DNA of 33,830 nt from assembly GCA_029246925.1 (NCBI GenBank), contig JAQWMF010000048.1:1-33830 (forward strand), given 5' to 3'. Position 1 is the stretch's first letter, and each line of letters opens with the position of its first letter. The notes beneath the pieces are model-generated. The model ran no database searches and was not told where the DNA came from. It saw only the letters and a list, made by a program, of their open reading frames with translations. Source of the DNA: Porticoccaceae bacterium. Its GTDB lineage: Bacteria > Pseudomonadota > Gammaproteobacteria > Pseudomonadales > Porticoccaceae. Of the stretch, positions 8,842-16,772 are shown piece by piece. Both the position numbers and the translations under genes were made by a program.

Positions 8842-10206
8842 TTATTTTCGACAACTTGGCACCTTTGCACCGAGATCGCGAAGTTTACCAAGACGGGTTC
8901 CTTCAACATCAGCATAACGTATCCATTGAGTTGGAAATTTCTTCTCTTTTTTAGTTTCGGATACTTTAAGTGCCTTTTGGAAAGCACTGATTGCATCTTT
9001 ATAGCAATGCATATTGACCAATGCATTACCCATAATTAAGTAGTTAGAGCTAGCACGTTTAATATTGCCTTTTTCGGCGGCTTTTAATGAGGCCTTGTAG
9101 GCTTCTTTATCTTTACCTAAGTCTAAGTAGATACCCGCCATACGCGCCTGAAGATCACCAGAATCACTGTGTTGTGATGCGCTATCCAGAGAACTCAATG
9201 CGCGATTTAGCTCTTTGGCCTGATACCAAGCAGTCCCTAGCACTTCAAGATTCTTGGCATTGCGCTCAATAATTTCGTCGTTCATACCCTTAGAAATAAT
9301 TTGGGCAGCTTTGTATGGCACTTCAGCCGCAAGATACATATAACCCACGCCCATCACCTGATTCTCTTTATCGAACCTGTCATTTATATAGACAACTTCT
9401 GAGGCAACTAGCTGATCCAGTGGCCTTTCTTGCTCGCCATACATACCGCCAAGCTGCTTCCAAAATGTCCATTTTGGATAATGCTTAACCAGTTTTTCAA
9501 GAATCTCGACAACGCGGTTGTAATCATTTTTTTCGTAGTACAGAACTCTTTGTAATGACCACCAGCGCTCTTTAGGCAGCTTGCCCTTAGACTCAACATC
9601 ATCAATTGCCAACTCAAGCATGGTCAACGCGTCTTCTTTGCGATCCAGCTGATAATAGATTTGAGCCAAAAGCCCTCTTGCGGCATTACTGACTATCGTC
9701 GACTCTTCTATCCATATCTCTAGCTCTTCTGCCGCTTCAGCATAACGCTCTTCTGCAGTGAATAGCTGAGCTAGTGTATATCTTGTATCTAGCCTTAGGT
9801 CTTCTGGTGTTCCCTCGCCATTAATCACCTGCTTATAGGAGCGAATGGCGCCAGGAAAATCATCTAATGAGTAGTAAACATACCCCTTAAATTTCCATAA
9901 CTGGGTTTGCTCATAGGGTGATTTACAGGTTTTAGTGCTAGCCTCGATATCCTCGAGCATCTCCATAGATTTGGGCCAATCTTCCTCTTCTAAAACCACC
10001 TGAATTTTTTCAAGGGCTTTACCGCATTTGGCGCCTACAGATTGACGCTTGCGCGTTTTAACATTCTTGTACTTGGGTTCTTTTTCCTTTTTCTCTTCAG
10101 CCAATGCCGAGCCACCAAAGTCAGAAGATGGCACCACAGTAGACACCATGACTGGCATCAAAAATACCACGCTAAACAGGGCGATTGTTGTTATATATTT
10201 TAACAT
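8842..10206 (-). CDS. Periplasmic TPR protein of the TonB2-type cluster
   Basis: A 454-residue exported tetratricopeptide-repeat protein. The start at 10206 is chosen because it has a good ribosome-binding site (AAGGGG), lies 10 bases after the tonB stop, and puts a signal peptide at the N-terminus: a lysine, a hydrophobic core and an ALA|EE cleavage site near residue 36. A longer reading back to 10278 would overlap tonB and bury that signal. After a Lys/Glu-rich stretch the protein is mostly helical pairs spaced like TPRs (for example QLWKFKGYVYYSLDDFPGAI and a late IMGNALVNMHCYKDAISAFQ). TPR genes are known at the end of Vibrio-type TonB2 operons; the exact role there is unsettled. A scaffold for TonB or substrate receptors in the periplasm is inference. 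Confidence 0.85.
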   Translation of the reverse strand: MLKYITTIALFSVVFLMPVMVSTVVPSSDFGGSALAEEKKEKEPKYKNVKTRKRQSVGAKCGKALEKIQVVLEEEDWPKSMEMLEDIEASTKTCKSPYEQTQLWKFKGYVYYSLDDFPGAIRSYKQVINGEGTPEDLRLDTRYTLAQLFTAEERYAEAAEELEIWIEESTIVSNAARGLLAQIYYQLDRKEDALTMLELAIDDVESKGKLPKERWWSLQRVLYYEKNDYNRVVEILEKLVKHYPKWTFWKQLGGMYGEQERPLDQLVASEVVYINDRFDKENQVMGVGYMYLAAEVPYKAAQIISKGMNDEIIERNAKNLEVLGTAWYQAKELNRALSSLDSASQHSDSGDLQARMAGIYLDLGKDKEAYKASLKAAEKGNIKRASSNYLIMGNALVNMHCYKDAISAFQKALKVSETKKEKKFPTQWIRYADVEGTRLGKLRDLGAKVPSCRK

Positions 10207-10216
10207 CAGATACCCC

Positions 10217-10819
10217 TTACTTAGCCATCTGGAAGGTGAATTTGTAAAGTACGCTTGGAACTTCTTCAGCAACACCATCCACTACTCGTGGATTGTATTT
10301 AAGCTTTTTAGCCGCTTTTACTGCTGAGCGGCCAAAGCCCCAGCCCTCGGGCCATTCTTCGACTAAAATTGGATCTCGAACCCCGCCCACAGTAGTAATA
10401 ATGACCTGAACTACAGCATAGCCTTCTTTGCCTCGAGTTTGAGCTCTACGAGGATACTGCGGCTGTGGCACATAAACAGGGATATAATCAGAATCGCGAG
10501 AAAATCCAGAATTACCAATACTTAGATTACCACCTGCTTTTGGCGCCGCCATATTAACCACATTTTCAGGCGCTTCAAATTCAACTTGCTCTTCAGGTAT
10601 ATCCGGCATTTCCTCAGGCTCATCAGGCTTTTCAACCTCTGTCATTTTGGCGTTTTCTGTACGATCGCGCTCGACATGAAGAAAATCAGGGATCTTATAA
10701 GCGGGCTGCTCATCCATATCCTTATTTCCCGAATCGATCAGTTTGTACATTACGAAAACCAAGGAAAGGGTAACAAGTACCCCTAAAACTGCCGAAACCC
10801 CTACTCTATAACCAACCAT
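10217..10819 (-). CDS. tonB: TonB-family energy transducer (TonB2 type)
   Basis: A 200-residue protein that couples the inner-membrane ExbB/ExbD proton channel to outer-membrane TonB-dependent receptors. It has one N-terminal membrane anchor (about 7-27, a VLGVLVTLSLVFVMY core), an acidic, proline-containing linker (about 60-90, EEMPDIPEEQ), and a TonB C-terminal domain (about 110-198, with YPRRAQTRGKEGYAVVQVII and a YNPRVVDG loop). It is shorter than E. coli TonB (239), as is typical of TonB2-type proteins. It follows exbD by 9 bases and precedes the TPR gene by 10. The symbol is used for the family; which receptors it serves cannot be read from the sequence. Confidence 0.92.
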   Translation of the reverse strand: MVGYRVGVSAVLGVLVTLSLVFVMYKLIDSGNKDMDEQPAYKIPDFLHVERDRTENAKMTEVEKPDEPEEMPDIPEEQVEFEAPENVVNMAAPKAGGNLSIGNSGFSRDSDYIPVYVPQPQYPRRAQTRGKEGYAVVQVIITTVGGVRDPILVEEWPEGWGFGRSAVKAAKKLKYNPRVVDGVAEEVPSVLYKFTFQMAK

Positions 10820-10828
10820 ACTCTAAAC

Positions 10829-11233
10829 TCAGTCGTTTTCTACAGAAACAGCCACTGGAGAAATACCAATTTCTCGTGCTATATCGGCAATTTTTGCCAC
10901 TGTTTCAATATCAGAATCATTATCGGCTTGGATAACCATGCCGCCCTTTGGGTTCTCATTAAATAATCGCGTAAGATTGATTTTAAGCGCTGTCATTTCA
11001 ACCCTTTTTTTGTCAATCCAAAATTCGTTGGTATCGCTTACAGCGACCAAAATACCCACTTTTTTATAAGGATCAGATGTTGTGGTATCCACTCTATTGA
11101 TATCAACGCCCGGTAACTTAATAAACGAAGCGGTAACAATAAAGAAAATCAACATAATAAACACCACATCTAGCATTGGCGTTAAGTCAATTGCCTGACC
11201 CTGCTCTTGTGGCTTGCTTGTTCTATTACGCAT
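10829..11233 (-). CDS. exbD: ExbD-family proton-channel subunit
   Basis: A 134-residue inner-membrane protein of the ExbD/TolR family. It has a short cytoplasmic N-terminus, one membrane helix (about 18-40, LTPMLDVVFIMLIFFIVTAS) carrying the conserved proton-relay aspartate in PMLDVVF (Asp22), and a periplasmic domain ending in ADNDSDIETVAKIADIAREI. It pairs with the ExbB encoded 42 bases upstream to drive TonB. Length fits the family. TolR is the paralogue, but the tonB neighbour and absence of tolQ/tolA/tolB favour ExbD. Confidence 0.93.
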   Translation of the reverse strand: MRNRTSKPQEQGQAIDLTPMLDVVFIMLIFFIVTASFIKLPGVDINRVDTTTSDPYKKVGILVAVSDTNEFWIDKKRVEMTALKINLTRLFNENPKGGMVIQADNDSDIETVAKIADIAREIGISPVAVSVEND

Positions 11234-11275
11234 AGTTAACTCTCATAGGGTGAGGCCAGAGGCACTCAAACCCAA

Positions 11276-11800
11276 CTAGTGATCCATTGTTAGATGGTCT
11301 TCCAGTAAATGCTTTTCTCGCTCAGCTTCTCGCTCGACATAGGTCAAACCAAAAACACCCGAGAGCGCCGCCACCATACCGGACATCGTCGGTACCGTAG
11401 CCTGTGAAACGCCGCCAGCCATAGCTTTCGCGTCGCCTCCTCCAGTAAATGCCATAACATCAAAAACCACGATCATGCCAGTCACTGTTCCCAATAAACC
11501 AAACAATGGGGCTATAGCAACTAAGGTTTTGATCATCATTATGTTGTCATCAATCTTGACGCTTACTTCAGAGATAAGCTTTTCTCTAATTTGACGAGCT
11601 GTTTTGGATTTTCGTTCAGCTCTTGATTCCCACTCATTGAGCGCGATCTGAACATCACTACCCACCAAAGAGCGCAGGTACCACATACGCTCAAAGATAA
11701 GAGTCCACATCACGAAAAGCAGCACGACAATGGCCCAAAGGACCATGCCGCCTGAATCCATAAATTTTCCGAGCTCTGCCCAAGTATCAACGAAAAACAT
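11276..11800 (-). CDS. exbB: ExbB-family proton-channel protein (second ExbB-like protein in the operon)
   Basis: A 174-residue MotA/TolQ/ExbB-family protein. Three membrane segments are visible: about 17-38 (MVLWAIVVLLFVMWTLIF), about 88-112 with the family core LVAIAPLFGLLGTVTGMI, and about 130-152 (GGVSQATVPTMSGMVAALSG). It lacks the long N-terminal periplasmic extension of some ExbB proteins and is the short ExbB2 type. It should form the proton channel with ExbD. It starts 2 bases after the stop of the larger TtpC-like paralogue, so the operon makes two different ExbB-fold proteins. Confidence 0.93.
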   Translation of the reverse strand: MFFVDTWAELGKFMDSGGMVLWAIVVLLFVMWTLIFERMWYLRSLVGSDVQIALNEWESRAERKSKTARQIREKLISEVSVKIDDNIMMIKTLVAIAPLFGLLGTVTGMIVVFDVMAFTGGGDAKAMAGGVSQATVPTMSGMVAALSGVFGLTYVEREAEREKHLLEDHLTMDH

Positions 11801-11802
11801 AC

Positions 11803-13170
11803 TTATTTGTCCTCTAAAGAACCTGCAACAATACCTGCGCTCTGCTCTTCGAGAATATGCAGAATGCCCTGTGCTTTACCGTTAACCAATGTGTGCAACA
11901 GAACCGTTGGAATCGCTACCACCAGACCCAATACTGTGGTTATCAAGGCTTGAGAGATACCGCCAGCCATAGCCTTAGGATCCCCAGCACCAAATAGGGT
12001 AATCATCTGGAAGGTAATAATCATACCGGTTACTGTACCCAATAGACCCAACAGTGGCGCTACCATGGCGATAATTTTCAACAGATTCAATCCTGATTCA
12101 ATGCCCGGTCTTTCTTTGAGCACTGCCTCGTGAAGCTTAAGCTCTAAGGATTCAGCATCTAAACCTGGGTTATCCCCAGCAACCTTAAGTACTCGACCCA
12201 GTGGATTCCCTGTATCAGAAGACCTAGTAGTTAGCTGCTTTTTAACTGCGCCTGACATGCCATACAACACAACAAATCGCCATATCGCTAGGAATATAGC
12301 AACCACAAACACCGCCGTAATCACGTAGCCTACAATACCGCCAAAGTGCCAGCGCTCAATCAGAGTAGGCGCGTTAATCAATGCCGCTAACAGACCGCCA
12401 CCAAATGGACCTGTAGGATCAAGACCAACCTTTGTAAATCCAGAGGTTGCTTCTTGTAAATCTTCCGCACCACCACTAAAGCCAGATGGCTGACGCGTTA
12501 ACTCAGACACTAAACCTGATTCTGGGCTGTACTCGAGGTACATTCCATCGGCAAGAAGGTTGTATGAACCTACGCGAACAACTTCCATCTCAGCCGGTTC
12601 ACCATTAGCTAAAATAACTGTGCGGCTAAACCTAACAATGCGACCACTTTCAACCATTTCCCGTTGTTGTTCATACCAAAGCTTTTCGATATCTGAGATT
12701 GATGGAAGCTTGGTGTCACTGCTCATTTTGTCAATTAAATCATCGAGAAATTCAGTTCGACCCTGGATTTGCGTACTTACAATTGACTGATCAATCTTGG
12801 CTCTTAAATCGCCCGCTGTTCCAGTTAGGTGACCAAACAATTCTTTAAGTGAACCCAAGCGCTTATCACGCTGCTCACGCAGTACCGCCAATTTGATGTC
12901 ATTATCGCGAATAATTTGCTCAAGACGATCTGAACGGCGCTCTTCAGCGACTTTAGTGTTCTTGGCGCCCTTTAATAGCTGAGACTGCTTGCGCTGATCT
13001 TTCAAAAAATCAGCTTCGCGCTGACGGTATTCAGCAGTTTCTGAAATTTTGGCTGATTCAATCATATCCAGCAGTTCTACTAGACTTTTTGCTTCGCTTG
13101 CTACAACGGGTGTAGATATTGCGATTACAGCAAAAAATGCTACAAAAATACTCATCATTTTATTTTTCAT
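11803..13170 (-). CDS. TtpC-like protein: periplasmic coiled coil fused to a MotA/TolQ/ExbB domain
   Basis: A 455-residue inner-membrane protein with an ExbB domain at its C-terminus. In order: a signal peptide (1-25, ending VAS|EA), a charged, coiled-coil-prone periplasmic region (about 40-160), a mixed domain (160-265), a membrane helix (about 280-303, GYVITAVFVVAIFLAIW), and the MotA/TolQ/ExbB domain (about 360-440) with the core IAMVAPLLGLLGTVTGMI and GGISQALITTVLGLVVAIP. This matches TtpC, the extra component required by Vibrio TonB2 systems. It overlaps the upstream DUF3450 gene by 4 bases (ATGA), so translation is probably coupled. The periplasmic coil may contact DUF3450 or receptors; that is inference. 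Confidence 0.88.
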   Translation of the reverse strand: MKNKMMSIFVAFFAVIAISTPVVASEAKSLVELLDMIESAKISETAEYRQREADFLKDQRKQSQLLKGAKNTKVAEERRSDRLEQIIRDNDIKLAVLREQRDKRLGSLKELFGHLTGTAGDLRAKIDQSIVSTQIQGRTEFLDDLIDKMSSDTKLPSISDIEKLWYEQQREMVESGRIVRFSRTVILANGEPAEMEVVRVGSYNLLADGMYLEYSPESGLVSELTRQPSGFSGGAEDLQEATSGFTKVGLDPTGPFGGGLLAALINAPTLIERWHFGGIVGYVITAVFVVAIFLAIWRFVVLYGMSGAVKKQLTTRSSDTGNPLGRVLKVAGDNPGLDAESLELKLHEAVLKERPGIESGLNLLKIIAMVAPLLGLLGTVTGMIITFQMITLFGAGDPKAMAGGISQALITTVLGLVVAIPTVLLHTLVNGKAQGILHILEEQSAGIVAGSLEDK

Positions 13171-13967
13171 TGTGCTATCTCCGGAGCTGTAATCGGAATT
13201 TCAATAACATCCTGTGGTGCAAGCTTCACAGCGATGCGGATCGCTTGATCCACTGGACGGCGATAACCAGAATCCAGAGGCTGCCAGCTCTTGGCTGCCT
13301 TATCCCATACACCAACTTTAGACTTGTCCTTGCTTTGATACACCAAAGCAACTCGACCCACTCTTAGCATTTGAACCTCTACCAGAGAACCATTGCCCTC
13401 AAGATCAATTTGATCGGTGTATGACTCCATAGAAAGGCTGTAATCAGACTCAATATCATACACTTCTAGGATTTGACGGAATTTTTCTGCTGCCGAGAAT
13501 TTGGCGCTATCTAGGTTTACATAAAGGTCTGCAACTGCCTGTTGTCGTCGCTCTATCTTAAACGGCATATCAAGACCTACGAAATCTTCGAGCGCATTGA
13601 GCATATTCGCCATTAGCGGCGAAATGCCTCGCTCGATAATCGTTGCATTCTCAATAGACTCCTCAAGCTCAACCATCATTTGTTTTTGACTTTCAATCTG
13701 ACGCTCTAGCTGGGAGTTATAAACCCGCAATGATTCGATTTGTTTATTGACCTGCTTAAATTCTTGAAGCAAACCATCTGTTTGATCGGCGATACGATCA
13801 ACTTTAATTTGAGATTTTTTGGCAGCCTGAACTTTCTCAGCCCCAGCGTTTAAGATTTCGCTTACTTCTGCCGTACGCTCTACCACAGCTGGCTCTTCAG
13901 CCACAGCAGCCATAGCAACAGCAAGAATGGCCATTGGAGCCAATGCTTTCAGTGATTGCTTTTTCAT
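13167..13967 (-). CDS. DUF3450 periplasmic coiled-coil protein, first gene of the TonB2-type operon
   Basis: A 266-residue exported protein of the DUF3450 family, known mostly as the companion of TtpC/ExbB2/ExbD2/TonB2 genes and without a proven activity. It has a signal peptide (1-23, KK then a hydrophobic core, AVA|EE), a long coiled-coil region (about 28-110, heptad-like, with QIESLRVYNSQLERQIESQ), a middle segment with LANMLNALEDFVGLDMPF-like character (about 118-140), and a C-terminal part with LRVGRVALVYQSKD and GVWD (about 200-225) that looks like a small beta domain. A GAGGGA ribosome-binding site precedes the ATG. Its 4-base overlap with the TtpC-like gene supports a stoichiometric partnership. 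Confidence 0.88.
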   Translation of the reverse strand: MKKQSLKALAPMAILAVAMAAVAEEPAVVERTAEVSEILNAGAEKVQAAKKSQIKVDRIADQTDGLLQEFKQVNKQIESLRVYNSQLERQIESQKQMMVELEESIENATIIERGISPLMANMLNALEDFVGLDMPFKIERRQQAVADLYVNLDSAKFSAAEKFRQILEVYDIESDYSLSMESYTDQIDLEGNGSLVEVQMLRVGRVALVYQSKDKSKVGVWDKAAKSWQPLDSGYRRPVDQAIRIAVKLAPQDVIEIPITAPEIAQ

Positions 13968-14011
13968 AGTTCCCTCAATTTGGGTCTATCAGGTTGGTTA
14001 CTTATTTCTAT

Positions 14012-14039
14012 CTTATCGACATCTAAATAATCAGATAAG
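14012..14039. repeat. Inverted repeat upstream of the TonB2-type operon
   Basis: CTTATC (14012-14017) and GATAAG (14034-14039) face each other across 16 AT-rich bases, 45 to 72 bases before the DUF3450 start. Position suits an operator or promoter region. It is not a recognisable Fur box, and six-base arms can arise by chance. Confidence 0.3.
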
Positions 14040-14096
14040 TACTCAGTATCTTGGTCTGGCTTTTTTAACAACCTAATTAACCAAGAATCAACGCAA

Positions 14097-14119
14097 CTAA
14101 GCTTCTCAAAGAAACTTAG
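14097..14119. repeat. Stem-loop between folA and the TonB2-type operon (distal)
   Basis: CTAAGCTTCT (14097-14106) pairs with AGAAACTTAG (14110-14119) at 9 of 10 positions around a 3-base loop. No T run follows on either strand, so it is not a classical terminator. It could stabilise the 3' end of the folA message or mark the upstream edge of the TonB2 promoter region. Confidence 0.4.
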
Positions 14120-14139
14120 CTACAATAATCGCGCAATAC

Positions 14140-14157
14140 TACCACAACTATGTGGTA
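14140..14157. repeat. Stem-loop just after folA (proximal)
   Basis: A perfect 7-bp inverted repeat, TACCACA (14140-14146) and TGTGGTA (14151-14157), with a 4-base loop. On the minus strand it begins 14 bases after the folA stop and is preceded, not followed, by a T run, so a rho-independent terminator is unlikely. A 3'-end stabilising hairpin is possible. Confidence 0.4.
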
Positions 14158-14171
14158 AAAATTTAGTCTTT

Positions 14172-14684
14172 TTAGGCGCGTATTTGCGTTCTTTCTAGAA
14201 CTAGAAAACGATAGCCATACTTATCAATAGTTTTTGGGGTTTTTTCCGCTGTTTTTTGCCATTGATTAAAATCAATTTTGGGGAAGAATGCATCTCCCTC
14301 AACCTCAGCTTCAACACGCGTCAAATACAACCTGTCAGCAATCGGCAAACAGTCACGGTAAATTTGCGCACCCCCTATAACCATTATCTCATCGCTATCA
14401 GTTGCCTCGCATGCCTCGGCGCCTGCGGCCATTGCATCCTCTAAGCTGTTAACCACCTCAACCCCCTCAGCAGTCCACTGAGGGTCTCTAGTAATGACAA
14501 TATTTTTACGGCCGGGAAGCGGCCTACCAATGGAATCAAATGTCTTTCGACCCATCAATATAGGCTTACCCATAGTGACCGATTTAAAGTACTGAAGATC
14601 TTCTGGCAAATGCCATGGCAGCTGGTTATCACGCCCAATAACGTTGTTTTGGCTAACCGCCACAATAAGAGCAATTTTCATCAA
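14172..14684 (-). CDS. folA: Dihydrofolate reductase
   Basis: A 170-residue NADPH-dependent reductase that restores tetrahydrofolate from dihydrofolate, which ThyA produces. Visible: NNVIGRDNQLPWHLPEDLQYFK with the acidic catalytic residue (Glu28 or nearby) and the Met20-type loop, MGRKTFDSIGRPLPGR for NADPH binding (about 43-58), and a VIGGAQIYRD segment (about 103-112). Length is close to E. coli FolA (159). Two adjacent ATG codons open the frame; the second, at 14681, is equally possible. It follows thyA by 6 bases. There is no sign of a plasmid-borne trimethoprim-resistant type. Confidence 0.96.
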   Translation of the reverse strand: MMKIALIVAVSQNNVIGRDNQLPWHLPEDLQYFKSVTMGKPILMGRKTFDSIGRPLPGRKNIVITRDPQWTAEGVEVVNSLEDAMAAGAEACEATDSDEIMVIGGAQIYRDCLPIADRLYLTRVEAEVEGDAFFPKIDFNQWQKTAEKTPKTIDKYGYRFLVLERTQIRA

Positions 14685-14690
14685 CTTCTC

Positions 14691-15596
14691 CTAAACCGCA
14701 ACTGGTGCTGAAATAGGGCTGTGAGACTGATAATCCTGCAGTTCAAAATCTGCATACACAAAGTCAAAAAGACGTTTAACCTGAGGATTTATCTTAAGAG
14801 TGGGGAGGGGCAAGGTTTCTCTACTTAGCTGCTCCTCAATTTGCTCCATATGATTGGTATAGAGATGCGCATCACCAAAACTATGCACAAAATCACCTAC
14901 TTCCAGACCAGTTACCTGAGCAACCATCATGGTTAGCACAGCATAGGAGGCTATATTGAAGGGCACACCCAAAAACACATCGGCACTGCGCTGATATAAC
15001 TGGCAGGAGAGTCGGCCCTCGGATACATAAAATTGAAATAAACTATGGCAGGGCGGCAACCCTGATTTAGCCATTACCGGTATATCCTTAGGATTCCATG
15101 CCGAGACAATAAGACGCCTTGAGTCTGGGTTGGACTTAATATCTTCTATTACCCCAGCCAGCTGATCGACACCTTCAAAGTTTCGCCATTGTCGCCCATA
15201 AACTGGACCTAAATCGCCATACTGCTGAGCAAAATCAGCATCGGTTTTTATCCGCTCAACAAATTCCTTTAATCCCGCCTTCCACTGTGCAGAATGCATC
15301 TCATATTTCTTATCAGCACCCGTTTGGCGCAACCAACTCTGGTAGGGCCATTCATTCCAAATGCCCACACCATTTTGTACAAGATAACGGATATTAGTGT
15401 CGCCTTTAACAAACCAAAGTAATTCATGCAAAATCGACTTTAGATGCACTTTTTTTGTGGTGACCAGAGGAAATCCCTGCTGCAAATCAAAGCGCATTTG
15501 ATAGCCAAATACACTGAAGGTTCCAGTCCCAGTTCGATCACCTTTAAAGACACCTTGATCCTTAATATGTCTGATTAAATCTAAATATTGTTTCAT
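14691..15596 (-). CDS. thyA: Thymidylate synthase
   Basis: A 301-residue enzyme that methylates dUMP to dTMP with methylene-tetrahydrofolate, leaving dihydrofolate for FolA. The catalytic cysteine is Cys183 in [12 protein letters not shown]. Also visible are the N-terminal [15 protein letters not shown] phosphate-binding loop, RQWRNF and [11 protein letters not shown]. Compared with E. coli ThyA (264, Cys146) there are 37 extra residues before the catalytic cysteine, around 85-125 ([10 protein letters not shown] onward). This is the small-domain insertion also seen in longer ThyA proteins such as that of Lactobacillus casei (about 316). The gene is 30 bases after lgt and 6 before folA, a clear operon. 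Confidence 0.97.
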   Translation of the reverse strand: MKQYLDLIRHIKDQGVFKGDRTGTGTFSVFGYQMRFDLQQGFPLVTTKKVHLKSILHELLWFVKGDTNIRYLVQNGVGIWNEWPYQSWLRQTGADKKYEMHSAQWKAGLKEFVERIKTDADFAQQYGDLGPVYGRQWRNFEGVDQLAGVIEDIKSNPDSRRLIVSAWNPKDIPVMAKSGLPPCHSLFQFYVSEGRLSCQLYQRSADVFLGVPFNIASYAVLTMMVAQVTGLEVGDFVHSFGDAHLYTNHMEQIEEQLSRETLPLPTLKINPQVKRLFDFVYADFELQDYQSHSPISAPVAV

Positions 15597-15626
15597 TTTT
15601 ATTGTGTCTCTAAGGGCAAGTAGCCA

Positions 15627-16448
15627 CTAAGCCCATAATTTAAGTTTTGTGATCATTGATGGTAGCGATTTTCTCATCAGCCAGAAACCCAAGAGAATCA
15701 TAGGCACGCATAGGGTCTGCCCGCGGGTCATCCAATTAAATGCCTCAAACGCTGTTGCTTGCCCTGCAAACTGCGCGTCTGGCTCACGCACAAACTCAAC
15801 AATAAAGCGAAATACACCATAACCAATTAAAAATACGCCTCCCACCTCACCAAACAGCCTTGGCTTGCGGGCAAACAAGTATACGATGAAAAACAATACT
15901 ATGCCCTCAAGAAAAGCCTCATAGAGTTGCGATGGATGTCGACCTAACTGCAGTGGATCTGAAGGGAAAAGCATGGCCCAAGGGCCATCCGTTGCACGCC
16001 CATAAAGCTCTTGACCGATAAAATTTCCCATGCGCCCGAAAAAAAGACCTGCAGGGGCCATCGGCGCAACAAAATCGCCAACGGCAAGAAAGGGTATCTG
16101 GTGTTTACGCGCATACAGATAGATCGCTATGATTACCCCGATAAGACCACCATGGAAGGACATACCACCTTCCCACAACCTGAAAAGCATGGAGGGATCT
16201 GCAACCCATCTATCAAAGCTATAAAAAAACATATAGCCCAAACGCCCGCCAAGCAACACCCCCCAAGCGCCATAGACTATAAGATCTTCCACTTGATGGC
16301 GCTTAATAGGCGACCATGATCGCTGACAGACGCGCATGGCAATCACCCATGCACAGGCAAAAGCGATAAGATACATAAGGCTATACCAGTAAATCTGAAG
16401 AGGCCCGAGACTTATAGCCACAGGGTTAATATCTGGATGCAAAATCAT
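15627..16448 (-). CDS. lgt: Prolipoprotein diacylglyceryl transferase
   Basis: A 273-residue integral inner-membrane enzyme that moves diacylglycerol from phosphatidylglycerol onto the lipobox cysteine of prolipoproteins. About seven hydrophobic segments are visible. The Lgt signature is present as GRMGNFIGQELYGRATDGPW (about 137-156), with the conserved GRxGNFI and E..GR; the usual Asn after FI is Gly here, a minor variant. An early YSLMYLIAFACAW segment and HGGLIG near 100 carry further conserved residues. It heads lgt-thyA-folA, an arrangement common in gammaproteobacteria. Confidence 0.96.
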   Translation of the reverse strand: MILHPDINPVAISLGPLQIYWYSLMYLIAFACAWVIAMRVCQRSWSPIKRHQVEDLIVYGAWGVLLGGRLGYMFFYSFDRWVADPSMLFRLWEGGMSFHGGLIGVIIAIYLYARKHQIPFLAVGDFVAPMAPAGLFFGRMGNFIGQELYGRATDGPWAMLFPSDPLQLGRHPSQLYEAFLEGIVLFFIVYLFARKPRLFGEVGGVFLIGYGVFRFIVEFVREPDAQFAGQATAFEAFNWMTRGQTLCVPMILLGFWLMRKSLPSMITKLKLWA

Positions 16449-16479
16449 TTGAGCGGACTCAGTTTAAATGTAAGCGCAG

Positions 16480-16509
16480 ATCATAGCGGGTTTTTTCGCC
16501 CCATGTCAC
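16480..16509 (-). promoter_or_regulatory. Candidate lgt-thyA-folA promoter
   Basis: Read on the minus strand: GTGACA (16509-16504, 5 of 6 to TTGACA), an 18-base spacer, and TATGAT (16485-16480, 5 of 6 to TATAAT). It would start transcription about 25 bases before the lgt ATG. It fits a 324-base gap after ptsP. Confidence 0.52.
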
Positions 16510-16723
16510 GTGCTACGACTGCAAAAACACAAAAAACCAAACCGGAAGGTATTCACGCACCTTATGTAACCTGAAAGGTCTATCACTACTTATTGTTTGG
16601 GGGTTGCAAACAGCCACTCACCAAGTGCTCGCCGACCCTCGGAACACACCAATGCCCTATTATTATCATTTAGCATTGCTATCTAGACTTAATTTTTGTA
16701 GATTTAGGAAAAGATATAGCGGT

Positions 16724-16759
16724 AAAAAAGCAATGGGGCTGATGCTTAAAAATACAGCC
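16724..16759 (-). terminator. Weak candidate terminator after ptsP
   Basis: On the minus strand GGCTG (16759-16755) pairs with CAGCC (16741-16737), then eight bases later comes a run of six T (16729-16724). The 13-base loop and 5-bp stem are poor, so termination here would be inefficient. Confidence 0.3.
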
Positions 16760-16772
16760 AGCTTTAATCGTA

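Larger units (their letters stand above)
16449..16772. other. Intergenic region between ptsP and lgt
   Basis: 324 bases without a convincing gene. At the lgt side it holds the candidate lgt promoter; at the ptsP side, a weak hairpin with a T run. Between them is a short inverted repeat, AAGGT (16547-16551) and ACCTT (16560-16564). I see no tRNA, riboswitch consensus or further coding frame. A plus-strand open frame from 16604 runs antisense into ptsP and has no coding character. Confidence 0.6.

Noticed and set aside
10207-10278. A longer start for the TPR protein
   Set aside because: It would overlap the end of tonB by about 60 bases and place the signal peptide inside the protein.
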